The translations under genes and the position numbers were made by a program. This document shows positions 11,401 through 25,300 of a stretch of 64,000 nt of DNA, one piece after another. Each line of letters begins with the position of its first letter. Within the stretch, counting starts at the first letter, position 1. The notes under the pieces are model-generated. The model was not told where the DNA came from, ran no database searches, and saw only the letters and a list, made by a program, of their open reading frames with translations. Source of the stretch: Eudorina sp. 2006-703-Eu-15 (lineage: Eukaryota; Chlorophyta; Chlorophyceae; Chlamydomonadales; Volvocaceae); the NCBI GenBank assembly GCA_003117195.1, contig BDSI01000019.1, positions 1 through 64,000 of the forward strand, given 5' to 3'.

Positions 11401-11696
11401 GCGAATGTGAAGCCAAGGGGTTAAACAGAATGCAGATACATTTAATGTTCAGAGAATCAATGCGCAGAGTTGCAAACGACAAAAACTGACAACCTTAGTA
11501 GTCATGGCTACCGGGCTGCGACTCCACGTTGCGGCTCAACGCGCGGCGAACGTAAAGCCAAGGGGACAAACCGGAATTCAGACGCATTTCAATATTTAAG
11601 AGAATTACTGCGCCATAACTGCAAATGACCAAAACCTGGCAACCCTACGTACCTATCAGTCACGGCTACAGGGTTGCGGCTCGACTAACCGCACAA
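11401..11696 (+). repeat. Imperfect tandem duplication of about 150 bp
   Basis: Two consecutive blocks (about 11401-11550 and 11551-11696) share ordered words: GTGAAGCCAAGGGG versus GTAAAGCCAAGGGG, GCGCAGAGTTGCAAACGAC versus GCGCCATAACTGCAAATGAC, and the GGCTACCGGGCTGCG versus GGCTACAGGGTTGCG ends. Non-coding. Confidence 0.55.
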
Positions 11697-12646
11697 GGAT
11701 TGAATCAATCGAGAAGCACTGATGATAGGCTGGGTTCAAACACGAAACGACACGCGAAGAGCTTACTAAAGATTATTATTCAGTTTTGGCCTTGATTTCT
11801 ATGTAGCGCTGGATTGCAGTCATGGACTGTGTAGACTGTGTGCACGGGCATTATTGGCTTCGCTGAGCAACTTCAGGGCGCGAACGTGCAGGGGTGGGCC
11901 CAGCGGGGCGTCCAACGATGCCGCGGATGTGCGTATACATGCCCCTCTGGCGGGTTACTTTATGTGGGGTCTTATTGTTCTGTGTGCTTGGCGTGGCGGT
12001 GGCGGTCGGGGACGGACTCAAGGTCGTCCGTCCGTGGCGTGCGTGCGTTGGACCCCGGAGCTGCCGCCGGAATTGTTTGGGATTTGCGCGCGGCATACGT
12101 GAGGGTCAATCTGCAAGGAGCTGCCGCACCTCGTCAAGGGCGGCGCGGGGTTGCTAAGTACGTAATAAAGGTTGGTGCGTGGTGGCTGGCTTTGCTTGAA
12201 GGTGCCTGGAGAGGGTGATACATATGCCCCGTGTTAAGCGTGTATTAAGCGTGTGCACCCCTAGAGTGACGCTCTTGCGCCTTGGTAGTGATGCCCCTGG
12301 CGGGGTGCCACTACTGCGGGTTTGGGCGCTCCCTCACCATTTCGGCGGCAGCGTCGCTCGCTCGTGGAGCCGGGTCGCTTCCATATTCTGCTTGCGGAGC
12401 GCCTGTGGGGCGTAGCTAGGCACCAAGTAACCCTTTTACTGCGCTTTGCTTTGTGCCGCCGTCCGCTAGCTGGCTGCTACATGTAGTGATATCCCACGCG
12501 CCCACCACGCTTATCATAGCAAGAAGACTCTGCCCAACCACTTACGTGCGTGCGTGCGTGCGTATGTAGCGTTATATATACCATCGGGATCCGCTGCAAG
12601 GTTCATTCCGTCGCAACGCGACCTACCGCGCCCATATAATGTACGT

Positions 12647-12707
12647 AATCGTTACAAGGCAGACCCTTAGGCCCGACCGGCGGGCGTTCCAACGGGCCCA
12701 TCAAGAT
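12647..12707 (+). repeat. Dispersed 55-60 bp repeat, copy 1
   Basis: Core of the family: CGTTACAAGG, a GACCCTTAG word, then CCGACCGG and a GTTCCAACGGGCCC end. Related copies occur at 28680-28735 (plus), 29958-30015 (minus) and 44317-44370 (minus). Possibly the terminus of a larger element. Confidence 0.45.
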
Positions 12708-13174
12708 AGGTCGTAGGTAGGTGCCTCAGGTCTGATTGGGCCAACGTGCGTGCCTGTCTGCGGGGTCAGTTCGGTTCGCCGCCTAGCCACCACCGCACGC
12801 AGGGTGATTCACCGGACAAACAACAATCGACAACGGACGCCGCAGCCATACATACATACATACATACACAGGGCGGAAGCCGATGGAAGCAACTGTCGGC
12901 AGAGGGCCAACTGTACTCCCAACGTGACAACCAGTCAATGTTACAACCAAGACATACATCAAGTTCGATCCGAGCGACAACCTAGCTAGCTAGCCGTTGA
13001 TGATAGACGTACGGATGCATGTACATACGTGCGTGCATTTATGCGTGGCCTCATATGCACCGCGCGGATGCCAGCAGCCGAGCAAGCAAGGTGCCCTACA
13101 TCACTTCACACGTAGGTCACAACGTGTGTGAATATGAATGGGGGTTCTTTCGTGAGCGATTATATTATTATTTA

Positions 13175-16100
13175 CTACAGCCATGCGAGGTTGGGCTTGT
13201 TGCAGGCAGCCTCGTCGTACTGCAAGGTTGGCAGGCCGCATAGGTCGCCAAGTTTGAGGTACGGGCCATCCGTCTTGAGGTTGAACAAGTCCACTGACCG
13301 CTCATGGTTGTACTCGCACTGCGTTCACACAGAGATAGACGTGGCAGTAAAGCAACCAGCCAGCCCATCGCTCAATGCGTTGCTTGGATACGTGCGTGCT
13401 TTGACCGACGCACAATGCCTTGCTGTAAGCAGACAGGGTATCTTTACCAACACATACAAACATTCCCGCAGCTGAATGCGCCAGCCACGCATGACTCACC
13501 CTGAAGCCTGGTGCCGGGTCCGTCTCGTTGGCCTGCGACACGCAAGCAAGCAAATGTGCGTAGGGTGTGATAATTCAGCAGGCAGAACAGGAGTGCGTGA
13601 CATGCGATTGAGGGGCCGAGTGGCGCCAAATGTGCGTAGGGTGTGAGCAGCGATCCGGTCGGTCGGGTACGCACGGTTGTTACGGAAGGAGCGACGGACT
13701 CAAGAGCTACCATGTACTGATTAACGACCAGCTAGACCATCGCGATGCATGAACGGCTCCGTCGGTCCATGCATTGCTCCGGAGCTCACTTACGTTCTTA
13801 AGCCACTTGCTGGTATCCACCCAGTTGACCGCACTGCAAGGCGCAGGTGTGGATTGTGGCGTCGGTTAGTTTTGGGCCCACCATGGCGTCAACCGAGACC
13901 GCTCGCGGGGGGCCCAATGAAACAACCGTACGTACGTAGCAATGAGCACGTTAACCGCGTGCCACATTTTATATACTAGGTACAGGGACGCACACACAGC
14001 GGGGCGTGTATATTAAAATGGCTATTACGGCACGTTAATATGATAAATACAGCGGCACACACAGCGGCACACACAGCGGCACTAGCGGCACATATATATG
14101 CTCGCTCGCCGCCTCACCAGCCGAGCTCCAGGCAGTTGCGCACAGAGTCGTAGTTGGTGACGTTCAGCAGGTTGGCTGGTAACAAGGGGATGGCCATCAT
14201 GGATTGACGGGAGGCGAAGGATCGAATCAACATTTAGATCCGTGATGTCATGCAATCACAGCGAAACTCACGATGTAATTAATGTAATCAATCACCAATG
14301 CAGCAGGCGCATAAGGCGTACGTGGCACGGATAACATGTACATGTACGGCCACGTATCCCCGCCGTCGCAGGTACGTCGTGCATGCCCGCACGCATGCAT
14401 GCAGCAGCACGTACCTCCACCGGCATCCACATCATTCACGCGTGCACAAGCGACCGCGTAGGCGCTTCCGATTCGCACAGCGGACGAGTATTCGCAGTCT
14501 CCGTAGATAGATTGCCTGAACGGATGAATGCGAGCACGAACATATGTAGCACATGTTAGGTAATCGAACGCAGATGAGAACCGCTGGTTGACGGTTCTAA
14601 TTGATTTAATTGATTACAGGACGTGTTCATTCATTTATAGTAGCGGCAGCGAGTTGCATGCATTGCCATACGCTAATGCGGCGTGGCACAACGGCACGCA
14701 TACGATTGCGAGGTACTTGGATGGGTATGTGCGTCGGTACGTAGGTCGGTGTCCAGTCAACTGGACGCATACATCGGTACATGCAGGGAAACCGAAGCGC
14801 GACCGTAGATAAACCACGCAGTACTGACCATGACGTGATGTTCGTCGCGTCGCCGTCGGCAGTCGCCGCCCTGTATCGATTAATGTAAGGGCAACAGATG
14901 TCCCAGCCAGGATGGTGACGAAGTGTCATCGCATGCATATATTCATGTGCACGTATTGATTGCTACATTGCGGCCCGGTATGTATGTGCCGCGGATGAGC
15001 CAAGCATATAAAGATTATATTGACTGCGAGTTCGGCACGCACGCCTGTTCGGCATATAGTGCATACAACCCGTGGTGGCGGGAGGTGCACAGGCCAGAGG
15101 AAATCCACAACCTCTCCAGCGACGAACGGGCGTACATACGCGTGGCGCACGCAGGCCACCGTACACCTTTACTTGGACAACATGTCCGCGCAGGAGCAGT
15201 ACTATTGCTCCCGTAGGAAGTGATCCTCCTAGCTACTCACCACTCGCTGTATCCTGTGCTGCTCCAGTTGCCATCGGGCATAAGTGCTGCCTCGACCTGC
15301 CGGCCAAAACCGAGTGACGAGCAATTATATAAAGCAACCAAGCAACAAAGTTCATTCAAAACAAAGTAACAATCACAGCGTGAGTTAAACTGCGTGTCAG
15401 CGCTGGCTGGCATCCATGTCTTGTGATACATCATGCGTGCGTGTGCGGATGCGGGCGTTCTAGACAGCTTCGCCATGATGAGCGACGTACGCAGCCCTCA
15501 TAAATTACCAGTATGCAACGCGAGCTGAGTAACCTATCTACCCAAGCAACATGTATGATTCCATGTACACGCGCACGCACATGCAAAGGTCAGGCACACA
15601 AAAAACGACATAGTACATCGTGTACTTGCGTGTGTAACATTCGCTTTAAGAACCGCAAATGTTACGTAAAAACTGCGCAGCAGCAGCAAGCAATGTCACT
15701 CAAATACGTACCAAGGATTTGGGGAAGCAAGCACCGTAGTACATAGGCCTGAGCGAGAAACAAATGTGCACGCAATGGATGTTGCTATTGGTCGGATAGC
15801 AATAAATAACGGCAACAAAACAAAACCAAATAAACTCCAACGTCAAACAAAGTGTGGGAATGGCGCTCAAATCTGATGCCCTGCTGTCCACCATCATTAA
15901 CAACAAAACTAACATCAGCAGCAACAGCCAGAACAATAATAGCAATAAAAAGAACTATATAGAATATAAAATAATATATATTATCATAAAACATAATATT
16001 ATAAAATAATATATTATGTAATTTACTATAATGTAATGTAATATAACATAATAATGTAATATAATAATTATCATATAACAAAGTGGTAAATTTAAAATCA

Positions 16101-18870
16101 GCATCGTCACTATGATTGCTACCACCAGGCATCACCAGAAATGCGCACCGACCGTGTACACTTTCCCACGCACCCGCCAACGATGCCCTCGACGATAGCA
16201 ATTGACCTATTGTAGCCGCGAATTCCACCGAAGAACACAATCTCGTTCCTGCATCAAGCCACATGAGCCGCATGTTCACATGCGCATGGGCCTACGGCAG
16301 CCTGGCACGTTCAAATCGATGGATTTTTGATGGTGCAAATGAATGGCAGCTGCAAGGCATTATAGACATACATCTAAGGCATCGTGTGTCGTCGTGCTTA
16401 AGTTGTGCCCCAGCGCAGAGAAGGCGTCTTCCATGCGACCGGCACAATCCTTGTCAGTACAGCAGGTAGGATTAAGATAGGTATGGCTGCCCCGGACGGA
16501 GGTATCGCTCGGTTGCCGGCAGCCCTAACTATATACATAAAGACCTACCAGACGCAGTTGTCATTGCTTTGCCGCCAACCCATACACCCCACTCACCAGA
16601 CGCAGTTGTCATTGCCGACGCCGCACTCACTCTTGTACTTCGGGGGGCAGCCGTACAGCTCCTTACCACGCGTCCCTGAAGCCGAAGTAAGTAATGAGTG
16701 CCGTCGTACGTGGGCAACGCGGCATGCAAGGCACGGTAGCCTTTCAATAAGCCATGCGGTAGCAGTTCCGTTGCTTATTCGAGAGCTTGAGATTATACGC
16801 AAATGCCTAGCTAGGCTTGCCGCGCAAATGCCTAGCTAGTCTTGCCGCATTATAGATTGGGTTGGGTCAGACCTACCAACGCATTGCTGCTGCGCCATAC
16901 AGATACATACATACAAACGTATTGAATACAAGTTATTTGGGTTCTATGTGCGTACCGTTGCACATGCTGTCTCCTTGAACCTTGGCAACGTATGCACTTG
17001 TGCACCTTCTTGCACGTGGCTGCGGCCAACCAGGTGTGTATCAAATGCGAGGCCACGTTACAAATCGAATGGTCAGGTGTACACATCGTGCGTGCACGTA
17101 CATATATGGGTCGGGCAAGCAACGAAGGGCGGCGGGCGTGCAGTAAGAGGACAGTAGCCGACTGACCACTCCGCCAATAGATGCTGCCTCCCTTCTTGGT
17201 TGAAGGACACTAAAATATAAACCTCCCCCAGCCTGTATGTAACGGCGTGTGTTTCCATTAGCATAACTTTAAGTCCCTATATATACGTAGCGGCATGGCT
17301 TGGAAAGCCCTCGCTTGCAGGCAGGGCTCACCTCCAGGTAGCACAGGTGTGCGGTGTCGTTGCGGCAGCCCGCGGCGCGATGGGGCGGCGGCAGCTGGTT
17401 GTACTTCTCACACGCGTCCATGTAGCTGTAGATCAACACGTCCTTCCTGCAAGCGGGCGCCAATCGATAGAATGACAACTTAGATCGATTTCCCTGTCCC
17501 TAGATTTCCCTGTCCCTAGATTTCACGCCCACGATTCCCAGATAGACAGCCGCCGCAGGCAGCAGGTAGGTACGTGCTGGTCAAACTGCGACACGAAACC
17601 GGAGGTATTGGGTATCCCACGAGAATTTGAGTGGTCTTTCGTTAGACACGTCCTCCGCGTGCGGCTGCTGGGCGCCAGCTTTCTAGGGCATTCATACCCA
17701 AGGTAACAAGAACCAAACTTTTAAGGGTTCGGGACGGGCTAGAGCAAGTCATACATCATCGATGTGCAGACAGCAATCAGATGTACGACATCTCCAACAT
17801 GACACACAGCACGTCATCAAACTACATGCCCGCATGTGTATTTCGACTCACTTTGCAAACATTGATCCTCTCTTTCCAATCGTGTTCGTGAACATAGATT
17901 TCACGTACTCCGGGTTCGGCGCGCATGAGGGCTGCGAGGGTCCAGGAGCGGGCGGGGTTGTAAAACACATTATGATGAGGAATAAATGCGTCATTACCGG
18001 TCCACCCGGTCCATGACGCGCTGGTCAAGCGGACCGGGTGGACACCGCACCTCATTGGGTATCGTCGCGCATTAGTAATTATCATTCGAGGAAATGAGAG
18101 AAAGTCGCGCACGATAAGATAAATACGCGTCGATAGATACCCTGGAGGTACGGTCCTGCCACGTTGCAGCCGACGGTTTCCGATAACGGTACGTACACGG
18201 CGGACGGACGGGCATGCACAAATATCAATGGATGTTATCCAGTTCCGATCATCAAATCGATGCACGTCCGACCACGAGGTTGACGCATGTCCGAGATAGT
18301 GTTCATTATCCCCCGTCCTAAACCCGCAAAAGTTTCCCAAACCCCGCGTGTCAGCTGGCTTTTGTCAGCTATGTTGTCCATGTCAAGCACGTTTTATGAA
18401 TACGCAACTCACAGCTGCCAGCGGCGTTTCCGCTGTATACATGCAGGGTTGCGGTCCGGACCTGCGGCGTGCATGATAGTTTGTATATATGATAGAATTG
18501 ACGAAAGAAATGGTGTATGACTCAGTCATGCGCGTGCGTCTCAACGAATAACACGGGCGCGCGATGACGGACGACTGATGGCGCAAAATCACACGTCTAA
18601 GATAACACGGACTGCTCTATCTGTGATCAGGTATTCATAAAGCTACGCTATGTGGTGTGAATAATGAGCCGATTGTAATGATACGAGGATTAGTTTGTGG
18701 GAGGCGAAGGGACCACATGCATTGCGATTATCATTCGGTGGACACATATAACTCAAATCAAAGTATAATTTTAATTTCAATGGAACTCACACAGCTGCCT
18801 GTATGCGCACAATGCTGCAGGCGACCACAGCCAGAAACCATGCGAGCGATACGCGCGCCATATGCATCAT
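13175..18870 (-). CDS. Secreted cysteine-rich protein D (type 2 subfamily), 15 exons
   Basis: Family not recognised. Exons (high to low): 18870-18791, 18461-18413, 17931-17852, 17446-17332, 17019-16956, 16675-16597, 16248-16174, 15748-15712, 15296-15241, 14870-14829, 14515-14415, 14175-14118, 13833-13794, 13532-13500, 13318-13175. They sum to 1053 nt, giving 350 residues and a TAG stop, all with AG/GT borders and matching phases. Exon 1 encodes a signal peptide (hydrophobic core LAWFLAVVACSIV). The mature part has 18 cysteines that align with those of B and C, and several N-glycosylation sequons (NDTA, NWSS, NITS, NVTN, NETD). Probably an extracellular or cell-surface protein, disulfide-rich. 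Oddity: the exon 6 donor is duplicated 48 bp downstream (alternative end 16549). Using it would add an in-frame stop. The head-to-head neighbour is B. Confidence 0.8.
15955..16085. repeat. AT-rich low-complexity intron segment of gene D
   Basis: Almost pure A/T with ATAATATA words, inside the intron between exons 7 and 8 of gene D. No coding signal. Confidence 0.6.
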
Positions 18871-19380
18871 GCCGTTTTGATACAAATCTCTGCAATAATT
18901 CAGGGGAGGAAACGACAAGCTCTTACTTGTTTGTCCATGTGGCACGCAGGTATGCGTACGAGCGCGGTAAACTCGCGGGAAATCGCGATAAATGCGAATA
19001 CCATAAAACAAGTCATCAACTGTTTTCCAAAGAGATGCTCACCTTCAAAATATCACCAAAACTAGCCAAGCGGTGTAAGCCGACGGACGCGTCTGGTGAG
19101 GTCGTGCGTCCTGTTAGCAAATGCTCGTAGGGAAAGCCAGCAATACAATATAATGGATTTAAACGTATTCCACGCGAACCCCGAAATATGTTGGTGATTT
19201 TTGATGCTCAGTACGGCTGTACGCCCGCCGTATCGGTGAAGTCGCAAGGCCCAAATCTCACCAACAAAGCTTTGCAGCGTACTCAAAACAAAAACGTTCT
19301 GCATTGTTAATGCGGCTGTCTACTTTTTGACAACTGGCTTTTGTGACCTAGGATACAGCGGGACACGGGTAATATAAGCC
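18871..19380. promoter_or_regulatory. Shared divergent promoter region of genes D and B
   Basis: 510 bp separate the start codons of D (minus) and B (plus). The region contains a block repeated in the E/C intergenic region: TACGGC, nine bases, GCCGTA (19212-19232), an interrupted dyad followed by TATCGGTGA and then GCAAGGCCC. Conservation of this block at the same relative place between two duplicated divergent pairs, while much of the rest has drifted, points to a cis-regulatory element. The start of B has a favourable context (AAGCCATGG). No expression data can be inferred. Confidence 0.6.
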
Positions 19381-22300
19381 ATGGTGAAGAGCAGTATCGT
19401 CGTCTTCGTGTCCATATGGAGCATCATCGTTAGTATTGCTTATTGCAGGTAGGTGATGTGTTGTGAGCTCAGTGCACGTGGCCTGCGTGCAGGCGCGCGG
19501 CGTAGAGAGTGAGCAACAGCTCGGTCGCATTGAATGCTCTTGTGATAGGCGCTTCTGTGCGCTGCTGATTCATTCAAAATTATTCGCAATTGAATTTGCT
19601 TAAGTGTATGTTCTCTGGGGGTTTCAAGCGCGCAATGCGGCACAGGAAAACGCTTTGGTCCGCACCTGGAAACGAACTTCCGAATTCATTTTATCGTTAG
19701 TAATTGAGCTTTATTCATTTTGCACATATCGTGAATAGGATACAACTTGGCACGCGCTATCTTGTTATTTGTGTGACGTACGTGTGACCGCTTGTTGGTA
19801 GACCAGTGTGTAATAAACATGCAATGTCTGAACTTTGACAACATCTGCATATTCCGAGGACTATCAGAGGCTTATCCCATTTCGTACAATAAGTCACTCT
19901 TAACTCGCGCGGGATAGCGTTTTGTCCACCCATCAGTTCTCGGCATTCAGCTCGTTCACAATTGATAGCATAATGACTACTTGTTTTCTGCTAGGTCCAT
20001 CCTGGGCAATGTGACCTCCTCCCTCTCACCGCCTCCCTCCCCCCCCCCCCCCTCCCAACCTCCCACGCACCCCTCCGATCAGGGAGCTGCTGACTCAGGT
20101 GGGGCCCATCAATGCCCCTCCTTGCCGGTTTGTCCCCGAAGGCCCCTCCAGCCCGGTAAGTCACCGCAACATGCACGTACGGTTCTGGTGCGCCGTGTGT
20201 TGGAGTAGAACAAGAGGTCCATCTTAAAGATAGCTCCCGTTGGTTGGTATCAAGCTTCCTCATATCCACACGCAAGTGCCAAGTTAATTTTTTTATCCGG
20301 CTGCAAGTTAATGCGTTACCCTGAAATCCAAGCCTGGTGCGGTTTTGCCATGATCCGATTCCGTCTTGTTACTTGACGCTGCACGTCCTAACGTCCAAAC
20401 AACCTCGCCGTACGTACATGCGTGTGGACCGACACGCACGTTGCTGTCCGCGACTCAAGCTACCCCATTCCCCGCTCGTGCCAAAACCCTGCTGTCGACG
20501 TGTAGCCGAGGTGTGAAAAGAACCCAGCATATACGTCGGTGATTGCTGCCGCACTGAACAGCAAGGGGGGAAGTCGATACGCAAGGTAACGCTTTAAACG
20601 TACTTCGTTCCACTCTGAGAGTACACACGTGCATTTGTGAGCAATCCTTTATATTGGTTCTGCCATCTAACCGCAAACGGCGGGTTGGCAATGCTGTTCT
20701 ATCTGTTTTGGTCTAGGGCATCCTTGTGACCACAAACGTCCATGCATCCCTCCCACAACAAAGTCTTCGTTGCTTCTGGTTCTGGTTCTGGAATTTGTCA
20801 CCGGAATAACCGAACGCCTCTATAACTGCTCGTCTTGAGCTACGTATCTTTTGTGGTTCTCAGCAGAATATTTATTTCAGTCCGCAGACGTGGCCAACCC
20901 GCAACCTTCCTTGCACGCACGCAGGAGTGACTCGCTGGAGTATGTGTACCAGGCTGCCTGCGCCCAGTACGACGCCTCGACAGTCGAGGGAAGGACGGCT
21001 TGCAACTCCGACACTGCCAACAGGTGCTATGTGGAGGTGAGGACGGAGGCGCAGTGAAACTCCCTCGATACACATCCTCAAACTACCCCTTGCAGATCTG
21101 ACCTCCTTGTGATTGATTCTTCATCTTTGCCTTGAAATTTCGAAGCCGAGTTATTTCGTTTAATTATCCGCCCTGGCCCCGGGCTGCATCGGTATGTATG
21201 TACGACGACATACACACAGCCACGCACCTCGACCTGCGAGACAGCCTGGGAGATCAGGTTCCGCTCGGTCGCGACATGCCCTGGTGAGTGATGGCAACCG
21301 AAAAAAGATAAGGGCAGAGCGCAAAATACAGGACGTACGCCGTGGTGCATAGGCTACATAGGCCGGCAACGACCCGCGCACATCTACATTACAGTGCGGC
21401 CGCCATTTCCGCCAAAGCCCTTCAGTAGAAAGAAAGAAAGAAAGCTTTATTCCTCGACCTCTAAGCCCAAGCGTGTGTTAAGGGGACCGCCGATTTAAGG
21501 GTTGGGAGTCGACATTGGTCACCAGTATTTTGTTCACGCAGGTATCCGCCTGCGGCCCCTATCCGTGTTACCAGGCCCCCGAAACCGTCTCCTGGTGTGT
21601 GGCCGGACCCATTGGCCCGACCCGCTTGACGCGCACATCTCGGGCTATCCCTTTAACCGTGGCTCAAGGCCACTTACACCGGGGGCGGACTCGGACCCGA
21701 CTGAAGAGCCGGGCTGTCCAAGCGGGATTCCCCATGTCTCAACCATTTTGTCCCGACCCGGATCGAACCGGTGACCTCATGGTCACAGACTCGATGCCTT
21801 AGGGAATGGCCAAGTTCGGTGGGTAGCCCTTCAGTATGATCTAGTGTCGCACCTCAGATACCTGTTGCCTCCCTTGTAATCAGGAACCCCCGCCGCCACC
21901 TACCTGGGGTGTCAATTCAAGTCGAAGTCAGAGTGCAAAACGCCCGATTGCACATGGTGAGCGATGTTACTAATCACACTTATTATAATACCAATGCAAT
22001 TAATTATAATACTAATACTATTATAAATACTATCATAATAATAGATATAACAAAAGTAATTAATACAACAAATGAAATTATAACAATAAATTTCGGCATT
22101 GCGTAATTATCACAACTATAAATAAATATTGCGATAACCACATCGGACTCGCCAGGTATTTAAAATCAAGAGTTGTTATCTCACCCGTTACCAGGAGCCG
22201 GGAGATCTACCTTGGTGGCCTTGAGGATGAGGGCTACAGCCGGCAGGAGGTTGACGCTGCAGAGGGCGGGTGAGTTCTTCATGGGAACCAGATTACGACA

Positions 22301-25300
22301 TGCTCATGTGTGAGGATACGCTCGAAGGCGCACTTGCTGCGCGCATGCACGGCCGGGATGCTCTCACGACTGATTAGGTATCCTTTTGGTGAGCGACGCG
22401 ACTAATAACGCGACGCTGTAGACGTTGTCCCCTCATCATGAGGGAACAGCATCGCGCACTAAAGACACCGCTATGAGGATACAGCATCGCTCACTCTAGT
22501 AAAACGGGTGGTTGGATTTGCCGTAAGCCAAACTGTAAATGGGCCGTTCGCTTTGCCGTAAAGTGTGTCATGAAATACTTGAGACAGTTTACGCACTGAG
22601 TTTACGGAGAGACATTACATACGGGGACCCCGTCCGCATAGTTCGGGGGCCCAAGCCACAATTTACTGGGCACCCGCTCGTGTGTCCTCAGCCAGTGAAG
22701 GTAGTGAGAACCACGCACGCATCAGCACGTGCTTTCCATCAGAAGGCCAATGAACTCTTATAGCTGAAACAATACTTGCCCCAACTTACGTTCAACAGCC
22801 AAGTCGCTAGCTCCATCCGTCCAAGTAGTCCAAGCCGCATCGCTCATCTCCTCAATAAAACACTTGAACGCTTGGCGAAGAGAATCATGTAATGTATGAT
22901 GACGCATTATAGCGTACATACCAATGGTTAGCCCACGCTGTTTTCCCCCGCTGTTTGCTGTTTGGCTGTCCGGTTCGTGGCATACATTATGTGCAGGGTG
23001 AACTTCGGCGCATGCTATCCCAAGGCGGTGGTGAGTTGCTATTGCTACGTATTGCTCATCTATGTGTTGTACGCTACGGAGGCCTTGTTTTGCGGAAACA
23101 TTGAAGCCCACCTACTGTGTCTCCTTACGTACGTATACTCTACTCTGCTTGCCGCATCTTACTGTCTAATCATAAACAGTGAGGCATGATTGATGTCCTC
23201 TCTGCTGCCCATATAAAATATAGGCCAAGGACCTGCTCAAGCCGGATGGAACTTACAACAGCAACTCCATTGGTGTTGCTGGATGGTACGTGCTGGCGAG
23301 CGAGCTGTCACGCAGCTGTATGTTTGGATGCTCGCTATCGTGTATAATATGCATGTGTTTACCTTTCCAGCGACGGCCATCGAACATTACGTATATGTAA
23401 TGATGAAACCCATTATGATTGCAGAATGAAAACCTCTAATCTTGGAGAAATAAATAATAATTCGCACAACACATATCCGGTGCCCTGGCATACCTTCCTT
23501 GGTGCTTGCCGATCGATTAGATTTGCGGCTCACGCGCACGATCCAGTGGCTCGTTGTACCAAGCCGAAAGTCACTGGATCGTACGTTCTACATGCAAGTG
23601 CATATAGTGCATACCTTGCCAGTTCACTTGAACGGCACGATTGTATTGCTCGCCGGCCACACTTGAAAACGTTCTGTATTGGTAGTATTGGACAAGCAAG
23701 CACGCTACCAATGTATGTACAGCCTGGTATACATGTACGAACGACAATGGCGCATGCGTGAACGGAATGTGACCCCGCGTGTTCTACACATAGGGAGAAG
23801 ACGACGTTCAAGGTTGATCCTTTGGACTCCGCTGCCTGGTAAGTAATAGTAATAATAACAAAAATACAGAACCTCGGTCTTAAAATCGTCACGTGTTTGA
23901 AGGGGGCGTGGGTGGAATCGAGTGCCCGCATTGACTGTTGATGCCTGGTAAGTATGCAGCATATACGTTTTGCACGTTACAAGGGTGCGTGCGTGGGTAC
24001 GTGCGTGCTGGATATATACGTAGCCATGCTGCGTAAATGAATTTGCAAATGTACTGAGTGCAGATCCACCGAACTTGGCCATTCCCTAAGGCATCGAGTC
24101 AGTGACCGGGAAATTTTAGATTCGATCTGGGTCGGGGCAACATATCATCGACAGATTATCGAATGGTAATGAAAATCCCACCGGGAATCACATGTACTCC
24201 TTCACAGCTCGCTAATAAACACCGGATTTCGTGCATAATCATTAGCAGGCGTCGATGTTTTAGTGGCAATATTCTTGCACTGGGTCAGACCACCACCTCC
24301 TGTTGTCTCGGCCGCTCGATCAAAGCATTTTTGTATGTTGGCACAGGACCGCCGCCTACGGCACCTGCACCTACGCGAAGCTGAATGGCGACGTCCTGGC
24401 ATACCAGAACAAGTGCGACGAGGCAAACACCATCACGCACCCATGGGGTATGTCGTCAATCTTTATGTTAGCACCCTGTAGACAAGAGCAACTAACGCTG
24501 ACACCGTGCCAGCGTACGACACGTTATCCTATGATGTGTTTGCTTGTTCGCAGACTGTCTGCCAAGTATTTGGCGTGCGCTCATGTCGATGTTGGAATAT
24601 TTAGTAACGCGAGTGTACTAAGTGTATGTTATTCGTGTATACACGCAGGCACCAAGGGCCTTAACACCACGAGCAATCTGGCCATCCGGGCTTGCGTCTC
24701 AGCTGGATGGTGGGTGTTTTATATACTCGGGGGGATTCAAGGGCTTTCAATACTGGCTGTGTTTTATAATAGCGTGTGCAGCGCGTCGGGCTGACTGGGC
24801 TGTGTGCACTTATGTAGACGTATGCATGTAGCCGTGTGGAATGCTTTGCTCGCTATGCGCGGCTAACCGACCGAGGTGGCAATCCTTCAACCGCGTGTGC
24901 TCAATCCACACACGTGTATTTTCAACGAATCCATACATACACTGCAAAGGGCCGTAGACTCCCTGCGTAGTTGACTTCAGTGCTCATATCTCTAAAAGGA
25001 ATAGTAGTATTATGACGATACACGCGCTCGCCCCCGCATCCTCTTGCTTCTCGCAGCAACATCGCCACTGTCGACGCCAGCAAGGTACGGAGCAATACTT
25101 GCTTATTACTTGTCGCACGCGGGCATATCATTAACATATGCGCACGCACCTAGCACTTGTTACCGTTCACTGTTTAAGGACAGTGCGAAGCACTGTCCCA
25201 GCATCTCGAGAAGCCTTTGCCAGCTCTCACCACTTACAAACATACATTCACCATACCGGTTACGCGTACATGGCTGGATGCTGGCCACTGTATGTCTGCT

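Larger units (their letters stand above)
9757..13174. other. Intergenic, repeat-rich, no supported gene
   Basis: No exon of the neighbouring gene family and no convincing frame was found. Contents: a short GT dinucleotide run (about 9838-9860), a C/G-rich stretch (9860-10215), a CCAAAG-rich block (10780-10965), a tandem duplication (11401-11696), and a weakly retroelement-like minus frame at 12096-11851 (NPKQFRRQL, possibly a LINE scrap). The last 200 bp before gene D resemble the 3' flank of gene E (about 28940-29100), so they belong to the duplicated unit. Confidence 0.6.

Noticed and set aside
20005..20082. A Ser-Pro repeat exon (hydroxyproline motif) at the start of gene B
   Set aside because: The C-rich run is the polypyrimidine tract of intron 1. 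The matching frame has a stop in gene C, and only the acceptor at 20082 gives the frame conserved with C, D and E.
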